Assembly: GCA_002748665.1 (NCBI GenBank) | Contig: PDTB01000029.1 | Location: 1 to 50,798, forward strand | Direction: 5' to 3' | DNA from: Dethiosulfovibrio peptidovorans | GTDB taxonomy: Bacteria > Synergistota > Synergistia > Synergistales > Dethiosulfovibrionaceae | Length of the DNA: 50,798 nt | Shown here: piece after piece, positions 7,398 to 16,236 of the stretch | Numbering within the stretch: position 1 is the first letter of the stretch | Layout: the number at the start of each line of letters is the position of its first letter | The notes under the pieces: generated by a model | Seen by the model: only the letters and a program-made list of their open reading frames with translations | The model's database searches: none | Told to the model about the DNA's origin: nothing | Position numbers and translations under genes: made by a program

Positions 7398-9092
7398 ATG
7401 GGATATGGTCCGGAGTTTGTCTCGGCTCTGGCCGATGACCTGTTCGCCAGACTGGCCGGTGCGTCCGTGTCAAAGGTGGAGGGAGGCGCTGATTGGGTCG
7501 TCTGCCACACAAGACAAGGAGATCTCTTTCTCTCGTGGAGTGCCGACTCCTTTGGCGCGACGGTGCTCCACCCATCGGAGAAAACGATTCCCAGGATTCT
7601 GGGAGCTACCAGGGGTGGCATCGCTCTGGCGCTGGCAAAACACCTGAACGGAGCAAGCATTCAGGAGATTCGTCAGGAACGGAACGACCGTGTGCTGAGT
7701 TTTCGGTTTCGGCGATTCGTCGGGGCCGGGGTTCAATCGGAACACACGCTGATCCTCGAGCTCACGGGACGCCTGAGCAACGCCGTTCTGATTGATGAAG
7801 AGGGGATCATCGTCGAACCAGCCCGTCACGTCCACCCCGACGTGAACCGATACAGGACGATCCTTCCAGGCCTGGCATACACGGGACCGCCCCCCCTGGA
7901 CGGCCACCCCTGGGACGAGATCTCCCCCGACACGGTGAGAAAGTACCTCAGTCGTCCGTTGGGAATCGGCCGCCCACTGAGAGCACACCTCATGGCGTTG
8001 TTGGACGAGGCGATCCTGGACGAAGCAGCGATTATTCGTGGGCTCTCGGCTATTCGAGATGGGCACTCTCTCACAGTGTACGGTCTGGACGGGTACCTGA
8101 CGGTCTGGCCAGAAGATCTGCCCAAAGGCACTCCCCTTGCGGGAACCCCTCTGGATGGGGGGAGAACCCAGAGCCTGGATCGGAAGCTGGCTCGGATCCG
8201 GGACGAGCTCGTCTCGTCGGGGCAAAAGGCGCTGCGCAGAAGCCTCAAGGGCATCGATCGCCACAGAGACGGATTGCTCCGTCAGCTGGCCATGATCGAC
8301 GAGGCCGAAGCCCTCAAGCGTAAGGGGCAAGCTATCCTGGCCAACGTCCACGCCATCGCTCCTCGATCAACCGAGGCTCGGCTTCCTTTCTGGGACGAAG
8401 AAGGGAAGGAAGTCGCCGTTCAGGTTCACCTGAATCCCGACCTGAATCCAGCGGGTAACGCTGAGAGATATTTCAAGAAGTACAGAAAATACAGCGCCGA
8501 CGAGTTCCAGGTCCGACGTAACCTCACTCGGGTTCAGGAGCGACGGGACGAGCTGGAGACACAGAGGGATAATCTGGAACGGATTCAGGATCTGACCGTG
8601 CTTCGCAAACTCGTTCGAGAGCTCTCCGGCGCTTCGGACCGTGAGCGTCCCAAGGCCAAGGGGAAAAGGCAGGAAGACGAGCCACCCCACGTTCGGTATG
8701 ACGTGGACAGATCGGTCATCCTGGTGGGGCTCAACGAACGAGGAAACCGTCACGTGACGTTTCGACTCGCCGGACCGGACGATCTGTGGTTCCATGTCCA
8801 CGAACTGCCGGGCTCCCACGTGATCCTGAAGCCAGAACCGGGTCGAAAGCCCGAGCCCTGGCTGATCGATACGTGCGCCTCCCTGGCTCTCTATTACTCC
8901 AAGGGTGCGTCTCTGCCCCGATGTTCGGTGGACTACACGACGCGAAAACACGTCCGGCACATACCCGGTGCCGGACCAGCTCAGGTTACCTATAAAAACA
9001 GCCTGTCTCGAACCGTTACCCCCGATCTCTGGCGAGAAGGGATCGAAGGACCTCACGAAGTTTCTCGGGAAGACGACTCCGAAAGCTCATGA
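7398..9092 (+). CDS. rqcH: RqcH-type NFACT protein (ribosome-associated quality control)
   Basis: The 564-residue protein matches the NFACT/FbpA family (formerly 'fibronectin-binding'), the bacterial counterpart of Rqc2. It binds stalled 50S subunits and adds C-terminal alanine tails to nascent chains. The N-terminal NFACT-N domain has the functional Asp-Arg pair at residues 97-98 (ERNDRVLSF). Two HhH-like and coiled-coil regions follow (about 180-430), then the NFACT-R domain with DLWFHVHELPGSHVIL and a basic segment near the end. The ATG at 7398 follows AAAGGAG. The last 77 bases overlap the 3' end of rluD on the other strand. Confidence 0.92.
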   Translation: MGYGPEFVSALADDLFARLAGASVSKVEGGADWVVCHTRQGDLFLSWSADSFGATVLHPSEKTIPRILGATRGGIALALAKHLNGASIQEIRQERNDRVLSFRFRRFVGAGVQSEHTLILELTGRLSNAVLIDEEGIIVEPARHVHPDVNRYRTILPGLAYTGPPPLDGHPWDEISPDTVRKYLSRPLGIGRPLRAHLMALLDEAILDEAAIIRGLSAIRDGHSLTVYGLDGYLTVWPEDLPKGTPLAGTPLDGGRTQSLDRKLARIRDELVSSGQKALRRSLKGIDRHRDGLLRQLAMIDEAEALKRKGQAILANVHAIAPRSTEARLPFWDEEGKEVAVQVHLNPDLNPAGNAERYFKKYRKYSADEFQVRRNLTRVQERRDELETQRDNLERIQDLTVLRKLVRELSGASDRERPKAKGKRQEDEPPHVRYDVDRSVILVGLNERGNRHVTFRLAGPDDLWFHVHELPGSHVILKPEPGRKPEPWLIDTCASLALYYSKGASLPRCSVDYTTRKHVRHIPGAGPAQVTYKNSLSRTVTPDLWREGIEGPHEVSREDDSESS

Positions 9093-10032
9093 TCTCCCCT
9101 GTCTCGGGATGAGGGAGCGACAGCTTCCACGCATGAAGGAAAATTCGATCACCTAAAAGCCGCTCTGGCCCCCCCGAGACGACTTTTCGAAACCCGTAGA
9201 GCCGATCACCCACCAAGGGTGCTCCCAGATGCCGGAGGTGAACCCGGATCTGATGAGTTCGGCCCGTATGAAGTCCGCAGGCCACAAAGGAATATTCGCC
9301 CCGAGTCCACAGAGGGGTCACGTCCGTGACGGCGGGACGACCGAGATCGCTCACCGCCATGCGATACCGGTTTTTTTCGTCTCTTCCGATGGGCTCATCG
9401 ACTCGCAAGGGTGCTTTGATGGGACGTCCACGAGCCAGCGCCAGGTAGGTTTTCCCTACCAGTCGATTCCTGAAAGCTTCCTGAAGAACCGTCAAAGCGG
9501 AGGCCGTCCGCGCGACCACCAACAGCCCAGAGGTCGTTCCGTCCAGCCTGTGGACGATCCCGGGACGCATGACGTCGTTGATAGTCCCGATATCGGGAAA
9601 ACGGTGGAGGAGGCCGTGGACCAAGGTTCCTCGCCAGTGGCCCGGAGCGGGATGGACCACCACCCCAGCGGGTTTGTCCACAACCACCATACAGGAATCC
9701 TCGTAGACCACCGAGAAAGGCACGGGCTCAGGGACGATGTCGAGCCATCGAGGCGGCGGGATTTGGAGAAAGCAGATCTCCCCTCCTTGAAGGAGCCGTG
9801 AGCCCTTGACCGAACCGGGACCGTCGAATTGGAGATTCCCCTCCCGAATCAGCCGCTGCACGAAGGATCGAGAGAGGCCCAGGCGATCAGCCAGATAGCG
9901 ATCCAACCGACGTCCTCGGGCCTCCAACTCAACCAGCAACCGCTCCTGGCGACCGAGAGCCTGCCCTTCGGGCAGGCTCTCGGCATCGCAGGACTCTACA
10001 GGAGAACTCAGGCGTTCATCACGGTCTGACAT
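9016..10032 (-). CDS. rluD: RluD-family 23S rRNA pseudouridine synthase
   Basis: About 338 residues. An S4 RNA-binding domain (RRLDRYLADRLGLSRSFVQRLI) precedes the catalytic domain with the HRLDGTTSGLLVVA motif, whose Asp is the catalytic residue, and the C-terminal HTGRTHQIRVHLRHLG box. The family isomerises uridines in 23S rRNA helix 69 or related sites. The ATG at 10032 overlaps the end of ileS by 25 bases. It gives roughly 35 residues before the S4 domain that are not typical of the family; a CTG or TTG just after a CAGGAG near 9945 could be the real start. The lspA gene, common between ileS and rluD in other genomes, is absent here. Confidence 0.9.
   Translation of the reverse strand: MSDRDERLSSPVESCDAESLPEGQALGRQERLLVELEARGRRLDRYLADRLGLSRSFVQRLIREGNLQFDGPGSVKGSRLLQGGEICFLQIPPPRWLDIVPEPVPFSVVYEDSCMVVVDKPAGVVVHPAPGHWRGTLVHGLLHRFPDIGTINDVMRPGIVHRLDGTTSGLLVVARTASALTVLQEAFRNRLVGKTYLALARGRPIKAPLRVDEPIGRDEKNRYRMAVSDLGRPAVTDVTPLWTRGEYSFVACGLHTGRTHQIRVHLRHLGAPLVGDRLYGFRKVVSGGPERLLGDRIFLHAWKLSLPHPETGEIMSFRSRLPEKLREVLRSLLARDRG
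9953..9983 (-). other. Perfect 14-bp inverted repeat near the rluD start
   Basis: CCGAGAGCCTGCCC (9953-9966) and its exact complement (9970-9983) enclose a three-base loop. The hairpin starts about 25 bases past the ileS stop, inside the atypical N-terminal part of rluD. No T-run follows, so it is not a standard terminator; it may be a transcript-processing or start-controlling element. Confidence 0.6.
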
Positions 10033-12779
10033 CGAGGACACAGACCTTCCTCGTTCCGATTCTGACTGTACTTCCAACATCGAGGACACTTCTCCCCCGC
10101 AACGGGATCAACCCGAAGACTGTAGCCCGTCTCATCGTCCTGGACAAACCCCTCATCGCTCTGATCGACCCACTGGAAGGAGGAGACGATGGTGACAGTC
10201 TCCCATTCCTCGATGCTCAGGGCATCGGCCAGACCGTCATCAGGCCGCAGGACGGAGAGAGCAGCCTCAAGGGATTGCCCAAGCTCTCCCCTGTTTCTTG
10301 AGGCCTCGAGGAGCCGGCTGACCGCCCCCTTGAGAGCGACGATCCGATCCCACCGAGCCTCAAGTTCATCGTTCAACTCCGCCTCTATAACCTGAGGCCA
10401 ATCACAGAGGAAGACGCTCTGCTCAAGGGAATCGTCCATCTCACGAAGATATTGCCAAATCTCCTCTGCCGTGAAACTCAACACCGGAGCCAGCATGGTC
10501 GTCAGGGTGGTAGCCAAGCGCCACAAAACGGTCTGGATCGCCCGCCGTCCCGGAGCGTCAGGGTCATCGGCATACAGAGAATCTTTAGCAGCGTCCAGAT
10601 AGAGGGAACTCAGTTCGTTGACGCAGAACTGATGGATGGACACCGATGGGATGTGGAACTCGTAGGATTCATACCCCCTGGTGACCTTTTGAACCAGACG
10701 GTTGAGCCTGGAGAGTACCCACCGGTCAAAGGACGAGAGCTTGTCGTAAGAGACCGAATGACGCCGAGGATCGAAGTCGCTCAGGTTTCCAAGGAGAAAC
10801 CGGGCCGTGTTGCGAATCCGTCGGTATTCCTCGCTCAGATTTTTTATGATGGTATTCGAGATCCGAATATCGTTTTTGTAGTCGGTGGAGGCCACCCAAA
10901 GCCGAAGGATATCCGCCCCGCTGGTGTCGATGATCTTCTGAGGCGCCATGACGTTCCCCAGGGACTTCGACATTTTCCGTCCCTCACCGTCCACGATAAA
11001 CCCGTGGGTCAGAACCGACCGATAGGGAGCCTCTCCCCGAACGGCCACAGAGGTGAGGAGAGATGTCTGGAACCAGCCTCGATGCTGGTCGCTTCCCTCA
11101 AGGTACAGGTCCGCCGGCCAGCGGAGTTCCGGACGGGTTTCCAACACGGAAAAGTGGCTCACCCCCGAGTCGAACCATACGTCCAAGATATCCTTTTCCT
11201 TCCTGAGCTTCCGGGACCCACATGAGGGGCAGCACGCCAGGTCACCGATAAGCTCCTCTGGGGATGCCTGCCACCAGATATCGCATCCGTGCTCCCGGAC
11301 TTTCTCCTGAACACGACGGATAGACCGAGCTTCCAGGAGCATCTCTCCACACCCGTCACAGTAGAACGCGGGGATGGGTACGCCCCATATTCTCTGGCGG
11401 CTGATGCACCAGTCCGACCGATCCCGAACCATGTTGTAGATTCGACCCCGCCCCCAGCCAGGGATCCACTGAACCTGGTCGATGACCTCAAGGGCCTGCT
11501 CTCGAAATTGGGCCACGTTGACGAACCACTGCTCGGTAGCCCGAAAGATAACCGGATCCTTGCAGCGCCAGCAATGGGGATAGGAGTGAACGATGGGCAA
11601 TTGAGCCAGAAGCCGGCCATTATCGGTGAGGGTCTGGATGACCAGCTTCGCCCCGTCGTCCAGGGTCATGCCACCAACCATGGGGGTCTCGGGGTAGAAT
11701 CGCCCTGTGGGATCCACCGGGTTATAGATATCGATACCGTATCGAACGCCCGTCTCGTAGTCCTCAACCCCGTGGCCCGGAGCGGTATGGACACACCCCG
11801 TCCCCGAGTCCATGGCCACGTAGTCCGCCAGGACCAGCGGAGTGATACGATCACTGTAAAAGGGATGAACGGCGACGGCACCCTCAAGCTCAGCACCCTT
11901 AACCGAGGCCAGAGGTGAACCGAAGGTCAGCCCCGTGGCCTGAGCGACCTCATCAAGCAAGGGACCGGCAACTAAATAGACCTTCTCACCCGCTGGGACG
12001 AAAACGTACTCTGACACCGGATGGAGCGCCACAGCCATGCTGGCAGGCATCGTCCACGGCGTTGTCGTCCAGACGATGACGCTCACGTCCTTGTCCTTCA
12101 GGACATCTATGGTCTCGCCTACCTCCGGCATGGAATAGGCCACATAAATTGAGGGTGAGGTCTCGTCACCATACTCGATCTCGGCAGCGGCCAGGGCGGT
12201 CTGACAGTCGGTACACCAGTAGACAGGCTTCTGTCCTTTGTAGACCAGGCCCTTCTCCACCATCTCGGCGAACGCCCCTAATTGAGCCGCCTCGTATTCG
12301 GGGCGAAGGGTTATATACGGGTTCTCCCAGTCACCAACGCCACCCAGACGACGGAATTCTGTACGCTGAACGTCCAGGAAGGAAAGAGCATACTGGGCAC
12401 AGCGCCGACGAAGCTCGACCGGTTCCATCGACTCCACGTCCAGGTTTTGGTCTTTCAGCACCTTGAGCTCGATGGGCAGACCGTGTGTGTCCCAGCCCGG
12501 CACGTACGGACACCGATACCCCCTCATGGACTTGTATTTGGGGATGAAGTCTTTGAGGATTTTGTTGAACGCCGTTCCTATGTGGATGTTTCCGTTGGCG
12601 TAGGGCGGCCCGTCATGAAGGATAAACGATTCGTGTCCCTCGTTTTTCTTCAACATCAGGTCATGAAGCCCTATTCGATTCCAGAACTCGATGAACTGGG
12701 GCTCCTTTTTCGCCAGTCCGGCCCTCATGGGGAACTCGGTCTTGGGAAGGCACAGGGTTTCCTTAAAATCTCTGGTCAT
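10008..12779 (-). CDS. ileS: Isoleucyl-tRNA synthetase
   Basis: The 923-residue class I enzyme charges tRNA-Ile. The HIGH box is GPPYANGNIHIGT and the KMSKS loop is EGRKMSKSLGNVM. Between them lies the editing (CP1) domain with TTTPWTMPASMAV and a conserved GTGCVHTAPGHG. The C-terminus holds a Zn ribbon, CPRCWKY...LCPRCQ, typical of the bacterial IleS type. The ATG at 12779 follows GAGAGGTGA at a good distance. recQ lies about 110 bases upstream on the same strand, and the rluD start overlaps the ileS end. Confidence 0.97.
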   Translation of the reverse strand: MTRDFKETLCLPKTEFPMRAGLAKKEPQFIEFWNRIGLHDLMLKKNEGHESFILHDGPPYANGNIHIGTAFNKILKDFIPKYKSMRGYRCPYVPGWDTHGLPIELKVLKDQNLDVESMEPVELRRRCAQYALSFLDVQRTEFRRLGGVGDWENPYITLRPEYEAAQLGAFAEMVEKGLVYKGQKPVYWCTDCQTALAAAEIEYGDETSPSIYVAYSMPEVGETIDVLKDKDVSVIVWTTTPWTMPASMAVALHPVSEYVFVPAGEKVYLVAGPLLDEVAQATGLTFGSPLASVKGAELEGAVAVHPFYSDRITPLVLADYVAMDSGTGCVHTAPGHGVEDYETGVRYGIDIYNPVDPTGRFYPETPMVGGMTLDDGAKLVIQTLTDNGRLLAQLPIVHSYPHCWRCKDPVIFRATEQWFVNVAQFREQALEVIDQVQWIPGWGRGRIYNMVRDRSDWCISRQRIWGVPIPAFYCDGCGEMLLEARSIRRVQEKVREHGCDIWWQASPEELIGDLACCPSCGSRKLRKEKDILDVWFDSGVSHFSVLETRPELRWPADLYLEGSDQHRGWFQTSLLTSVAVRGEAPYRSVLTHGFIVDGEGRKMSKSLGNVMAPQKIIDTSGADILRLWVASTDYKNDIRISNTIIKNLSEEYRRIRNTARFLLGNLSDFDPRRHSVSYDKLSSFDRWVLSRLNRLVQKVTRGYESYEFHIPSVSIHQFCVNELSSLYLDAAKDSLYADDPDAPGRRAIQTVLWRLATTLTTMLAPVLSFTAEEIWQYLREMDDSLEQSVFLCDWPQVIEAELNDELEARWDRIVALKGAVSRLLEASRNRGELGQSLEAALSVLRPDDGLADALSIEEWETVTIVSSFQWVDQSDEGFVQDDETGYSLRVDPVAGEKCPRCWKYSQNRNEEGLCPRCQTVMNA

Positions 12780-12806
12780 AGACAGGTCACCTCTCAATAC
12801 GGAAAT

Positions 12807-12826
12807 GCCGCCCCGGAGGAGGCGGC
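12807..12826 (-). other. Hairpin in the ileS leader
   Basis: GCCGCC (12807-12812) pairs with GGCGGC (12821-12826) around an eight-base loop, between the probable ileS promoter and its ribosome site. No T-run follows. No T-box features were seen in the short leader. Confidence 0.4.
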
Positions 12827-12842
12827 GCAGGAAAACGACGAA

Positions 12843-12851
12843 ATTGTACCA
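12843..12851 (-). promoter_or_regulatory. Extended -10 promoter of ileS
   Basis: TGGTACAAT on the minus strand is a good extended -10 element, about 64 bases before the ileS start. No convincing -35 is visible. The same nonamer precedes polA. Confidence 0.45.
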
Positions 12852-12891
12852 CGAATTTCCCCGATGCGGGAGAGCATCTCATCCTCTCACA

Positions 12892-14691
12892 TCAATCGAA
12901 ACGTCTCAACACCTCCATAAAGGAGGAGCCGTACAGTTCTAATTTTCTGACGCCGACGCCCTGAATGGTCTCCAGTTCCTCCAGAGTTCGAGGACGGAGA
13001 TCTCTCATCTGCCTCAGCGTGACGTCGTGAAAAATCACGTAGGCAGGCACGCCCTGTTTTTTGGCCAGTTCGAGCCGCTTGGCCCTGAGGGCCTCCCATA
13101 GGGCGTCGTCCTCTCTATCTCCCGGAGAGGCCTTGGCAGCCCGAGACGGTCTCGGTATCTTTTTTTTCGGTTCCTCTCGAAAAGAGACGGACCGTTCGCC
13201 CCTCAGGACGGGCCAGCTGTCCTGGGTCAGGCTGAAACCACCGTGCCCCTGAGGATCCAGACAAAGCATCCCTCCGGCCAAAAGCTGACGGTAGACGGAC
13301 CTCCACTGCGACTGACCGAGCTCCGTACCGATGCCGAAGGTCGAGATCCGATGATGCCCAACAGAGAGGACCTTATCGGTCTCTCGTCCCAGAAGGACGT
13401 CGATGAGATGTCCAGCCCCGTAGATCTGTCCCGTTCTGTAAACGCAGGAAAGAGCTTTTTGAGCCTGGATGGTTCCCTCCCAGGTCGTCGGAGGATTCAG
13501 ACAGGTGTCGCAGTTATCACAGGGGATCGTGCATTGGTCTCCAAAAAAGGAGAGGAGGGCGTGACGCCGACATCCGGTCGTCTCGCAGTAGCCCAGCATG
13601 ACCTCCAGATTCTGACGGGCAATCCGCTTGAACCGCTCGTCTCCCTCAGACATCTCCAGAAGTCTGAGCTGTCCCGAAACATCAGCCATACCGTAGGTCA
13701 TCCAGGCATCGGCCAGCTGACCATCTCTGCCGGCTCGTCCCGTCTCCTGGTAGTACGCCGCCAGGCTTTTGGGCATGTCGAGATGGGCCACAAATCTAAC
13801 ATCCGGTTTGTCGATGCCCATTCCAAAGGCGATGGTCGCGACAACGACGACCCCGTCCTCTTCCTGGAAACGGCGTTGCGTTGACCGGCGTTCTTCGGCG
13901 TCCATGCCGCCGTGATACGACAGGGCGTTGATTCCGTGTTCTCCAAGCCACGCGGCGATGGTCTCGGTTTTTTTTCTGGTCATGCAGTAGACGATACCAG
14001 CGTGGTTTTGGTGGTTGTCTTTGATGAAGTTCAGGAGCTGTCGTTTGGGGTTGTCCTTCATGACGACCTGATAGCGGATGTTGGGGCGGTCGAACCCCGA
14101 GACGAAAAGGCGTCCGTCGGCAAGGTCAAGCCGTTGGGCGATTTCCCGCCTCGTCATCTCGTCGGCTGTGGCTGTGACGGCGATGCGGGGTACGGAGGGG
14201 AAGAGCTGGCCAAGTTCGCCCAGTCGAAGATATTCGGGGCGAAAGTCGTGTCCCCATTGCGAGACGCAATGAGCCTCGTCGATGGCGATGACGGAGAGCT
14301 GAAGTTTGGAGAGAAAATCCAGAAAGCCGGGGTTCATGGCCCGTTCCGGCGCGACGTACAGCAGGTCGAGTTCGTCCCGAAAGGCGGCGCGGGAGACCTG
14401 AATAAATTCGTCGTATTCGAGGGTCGAGTTCATGAACGCCGCCCGTATACCGTTTTGCCGCAAGGCACCGACCTGATCTTCCATGAGGGCGATAAGGGGC
14501 GAGATGACGACGCCAAGCCCGGGACGGAGCATTGCCGGGATCTGATAACACAGGGATTTGCCGCCTCCTGTGGGCATGAGCACGAGGCAGTTGCCCCCGG
14601 ACATGACGTGATCGATCACGTCACTCTGTTCCAGACGAAAGTCGTCGTATCCAAAGACTCGGCGAAGGAGTTGCCGGGGAGTGTCTTCCAC
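12892..14691 (-). CDS. recQ: ATP-dependent DNA helicase RecQ
   Basis: About 599 residues. The superfamily 2 helicase core has the Walker A motif MPTGGGKSLCY and IDEAHCVSQWGHDFRPEY. The QETGRAGRDG motif VI, the RecQ-Ct zinc cluster (YCETTGCRR...PCDNCDTC) and winged helix follow. A C-terminal HRDC domain (about 520-599) precedes the end. RecQ unwinds recombination and fork intermediates. The start is uncertain: an ATG at 14709 lacks a ribosome site, whereas the GTG at 14691 follows GAGAGGCGG and gives the usual distance to the FGY..F motif, so it is preferred. The upstream neighbours are tRNA-Arg and tRNA-Ser. Confidence 0.95.
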   Translation of the reverse strand: MEDTPRQLLRRVFGYDDFRLEQSDVIDHVMSGGNCLVLMPTGGGKSLCYQIPAMLRPGLGVVISPLIALMEDQVGALRQNGIRAAFMNSTLEYDEFIQVSRAAFRDELDLLYVAPERAMNPGFLDFLSKLQLSVIAIDEAHCVSQWGHDFRPEYLRLGELGQLFPSVPRIAVTATADEMTRREIAQRLDLADGRLFVSGFDRPNIRYQVVMKDNPKRQLLNFIKDNHQNHAGIVYCMTRKKTETIAAWLGEHGINALSYHGGMDAEERRSTQRRFQEEDGVVVVATIAFGMGIDKPDVRFVAHLDMPKSLAAYYQETGRAGRDGQLADAWMTYGMADVSGQLRLLEMSEGDERFKRIARQNLEVMLGYCETTGCRRHALLSFFGDQCTIPCDNCDTCLNPPTTWEGTIQAQKALSCVYRTGQIYGAGHLIDVLLGRETDKVLSVGHHRISTFGIGTELGQSQWRSVYRQLLAGGMLCLDPQGHGGFSLTQDSWPVLRGERSVSFREEPKKKIPRPSRAAKASPGDREDDALWEALRAKRLELAKKQGVPAYVIFHDVTLRQMRDLRPRTLEELETIQGVGVRKLELYGSSFMEVLRRFD

Positions 14692-14760
14692 TACAAGACC
14701 GCCTCTCATATAATCTCACATAAAGAAAGCGAGACCCTCACGGATCTCGCTTGATGACGA

Positions 14761-14837
14761 TGGCGCGCCGGGCAGGATTCGAACCCACGACCTTCTGGTC
14801 CGTAGCCAGACGCTCTATCCAGCTGAGCTACCGGCGC
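14761..14837 (-). tRNA. tRNA-Arg, anticodon ACG
   Basis: The minus strand folds as a 77-base tRNA with acceptor GCGCCGG/CCGGCGC, discriminator G and encoded CCA. Stem TCTGG/CCAGA encloses the loop CTACGGA, giving anticodon ACG, the standard bacterial target of TadA deamination (inosine-34). It follows tRNA-Ser by 13 bases. Confidence 0.97.
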
Positions 14838-14850
14838 ACATAAATTATAC

Positions 14851-14939
14851 TGGCGGAGAGAGAGGGATTCGAACCCTCGGACCCGATACGGATCACGCAC
14901 TTAGCAGGCGCGCGCCTTCGACCACTCGGCCATCTCTCC
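14851..14939 (-). tRNA. tRNA-Ser, anticodon GCT
   Basis: This is a class II tRNA of 89 bases on the minus strand with a long variable arm, acceptor GGAGAGA and encoded CCA. The anticodon loop CTGCTAA gives GCT, reading AGC and AGU. It is the first tRNA of a Ser-Arg pair. Confidence 0.96.
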
Positions 14940-14953
14940 ACGCAACGGAGCAT

Positions 14954-14982
14954 ATTCTACCTAGCAGCATCAGTTCTGTCAA
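14954..14982 (-). promoter_or_regulatory. Promoter of the tRNA-Ser/tRNA-Arg pair
   Basis: TTGACA (opposite 14977-14982), a 17-base spacer and TAGAAT (opposite 14954-14959). It lies 15 bases before the tRNA-Ser 5' end, as expected for a stable-RNA promoter. Confidence 0.75.
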
Positions 14983-14984
14983 GC

Positions 14985-15008
14985 CGCTCCATGGAAAGCG
15001 GTTTTTTC
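14985..15008. terminator. Hairpin with T-run between the foldase gene and tRNA-Ser
   Basis: CCGCT and AGCGG flank an eight-base loop. On the plus strand the stem is followed by TTTTTT, giving a terminator shape, but no plus-strand gene ends here. On the minus strand it lies just past the foldase gene with weaker T content; it may act poorly for that gene. Confidence 0.4.
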
Positions 15009-15009
15009 G

Positions 15010-16140
15010 TCACGAATCGGAACTTGCAGGCTCCAAAGCCTTGTCGTTATCCCTTGAATCCTTATCGGCAGAGGCATCGCTGGTAGGCTGAGACTCGTTA
15101 TCGGCAGAGATGACCTCCGGCGTTTTGTCCTGAGAGACAGGGGCCTTCTTCTCTGGAAAGAGAGCTGAATCCAGGATAGTGACAGAGATTTTATCGGAAA
15201 GCTTCTCGACGTATTGTCTCTGGAGCTCCTGTTTTTTCTGAGACAGAACCATGGATTGAAGCTGTTCCTTGGCCTGGTCAAAGGGAGTCACCTCTTTCTC
15301 CTTGACACCTTTTCGGTACAGCACGAGAAAGTCGTCACTGGAGATCTCCACGGGCTCGGCATACTGACCATCGTCCATGGAAACGACAAAGGCCAGGTTC
15401 CCTGTCAGAACCCCATCTCGAAGCAGAGCCGGAGCGTCGGAGCTCGTCTTCCCCTTCAGATCATCTGATGAGACTCGAGCCATAACGACATCCCAGGAGG
15501 TTCCAGAAATCAGGTCTTCGTATGCCTGTTCAGCAACGTCCTTAGTCGTGAACTCCGCCGCCAGAACCTGTACGCCGGCAGGTTTTGTGAAGACAAAGTC
15601 CTTGACGCTGTCGTACAGTTCGTGAAGCTCCTCATCGGTAACAACGGCCGAGGCCGAGGCCTCTTCCAAAAGCATCCGCTGGGCCAGCTGAGTACGGAGT
15701 TGTTTCTCTAACTCCTTCATACTCATCCCCGTCTGCTGGAGGTACTGTTGAAACGCCTCCTTTGTGGGGAATTGATCGGCTATCTCCGCTACAGCGTGGT
15801 CGAGGTCACTCTTGGCAGGAGTGATACCCAGTGCCTTCGCCTCTTTCTCAAGAGCCGTCCTTGTCACCATTTGATCGAGTACGGCTTGACGAATACCCGG
15901 AAGGTCGGTAGACGTCACCTCCCGTATCCCAGCCTGATCGACGTAATTTCGAACCATACGGACGAGGTGGCTTCGCATGAGTTTTGCCCCATCGATCTCG
16001 GCCACGGCGTAATCCCCCTGTCCAGCGTCTCCCTTGGATCCTCGACGTCCCACACCGTACATCAGAGGAATGGCCAGAACAAAACACAGCAGAAAGAACA
16101 CCAGGATCCATTTCACCTGGGTTCGAAGAGTCCTCAACAT
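15010..16140 (-). CDS. Membrane-anchored SurA/PpiD-like periplasmic foldase
   Basis: The 376-residue product has one N-terminal membrane segment (about residues 10-30) and then a mostly helical periplasmic part. Residues about 45-190 resemble the SurA N-terminal chaperone domain: AVLDQMVTRTALEKEAKALGI, then repeated amphipathic helices. A weak, degenerate parvulin-like region follows (about 190-310). The C-terminal 60 residues are rich in Ser, Asp, Glu and Pro and look disordered. It probably assists folding of exported proteins. The rotamase domain may be inactive. The ATG at 16140 was chosen since the membrane segment follows closely. It lies downstream of polA but has its own promoter candidate. 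Confidence 0.75.
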   Translation of the reverse strand: MLRTLRTQVKWILVFFLLCFVLAIPLMYGVGRRGSKGDAGQGDYAVAEIDGAKLMRSHLVRMVRNYVDQAGIREVTSTDLPGIRQAVLDQMVTRTALEKEAKALGITPAKSDLDHAVAEIADQFPTKEAFQQYLQQTGMSMKELEKQLRTQLAQRMLLEEASASAVVTDEELHELYDSVKDFVFTKPAGVQVLAAEFTTKDVAEQAYEDLISGTSWDVVMARVSSDDLKGKTSSDAPALLRDGVLTGNLAFVVSMDDGQYAEPVEISSDDFLVLYRKGVKEKEVTPFDQAKEQLQSMVLSQKKQELQRQYVEKLSDKISVTILDSALFPEKKAPVSQDKTPEVISADNESQPTSDASADKDSRDNDKALEPASSDS

Positions 16141-16195
16141 CAACGTGAATCTTCCCCTTTCATCGTCTCTTTTTTTCAGAACTTCACAGCTGCAT

Positions 16196-16204
16196 ATTGT
16201 ATCA
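16196..16204 (-). promoter_or_regulatory. Extended -10 promoter of the foldase gene
   Basis: TGATACAAT on the minus strand, 56 bases before the start codon, fits an extended -10 element. A TGACGA hexamer lies 18 bases upstream. Confidence 0.45.
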
Positions 16205-16236
16205 CAGTCGGGCACAGGATCGTCATAAAATCGCTA

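Noticed and set aside
9016-10032. lspA between ileS and rluD
   Set aside because: It is common there in other bacteria, but ileS and rluD overlap or nearly touch here and no signal peptidase II motif is encoded.
12690-12891. T-box riboswitch for ileS
   Set aside because: The leader is only about 110 bases, and no T-box motif, specifier loop or terminator was found; only a short GC hairpin.
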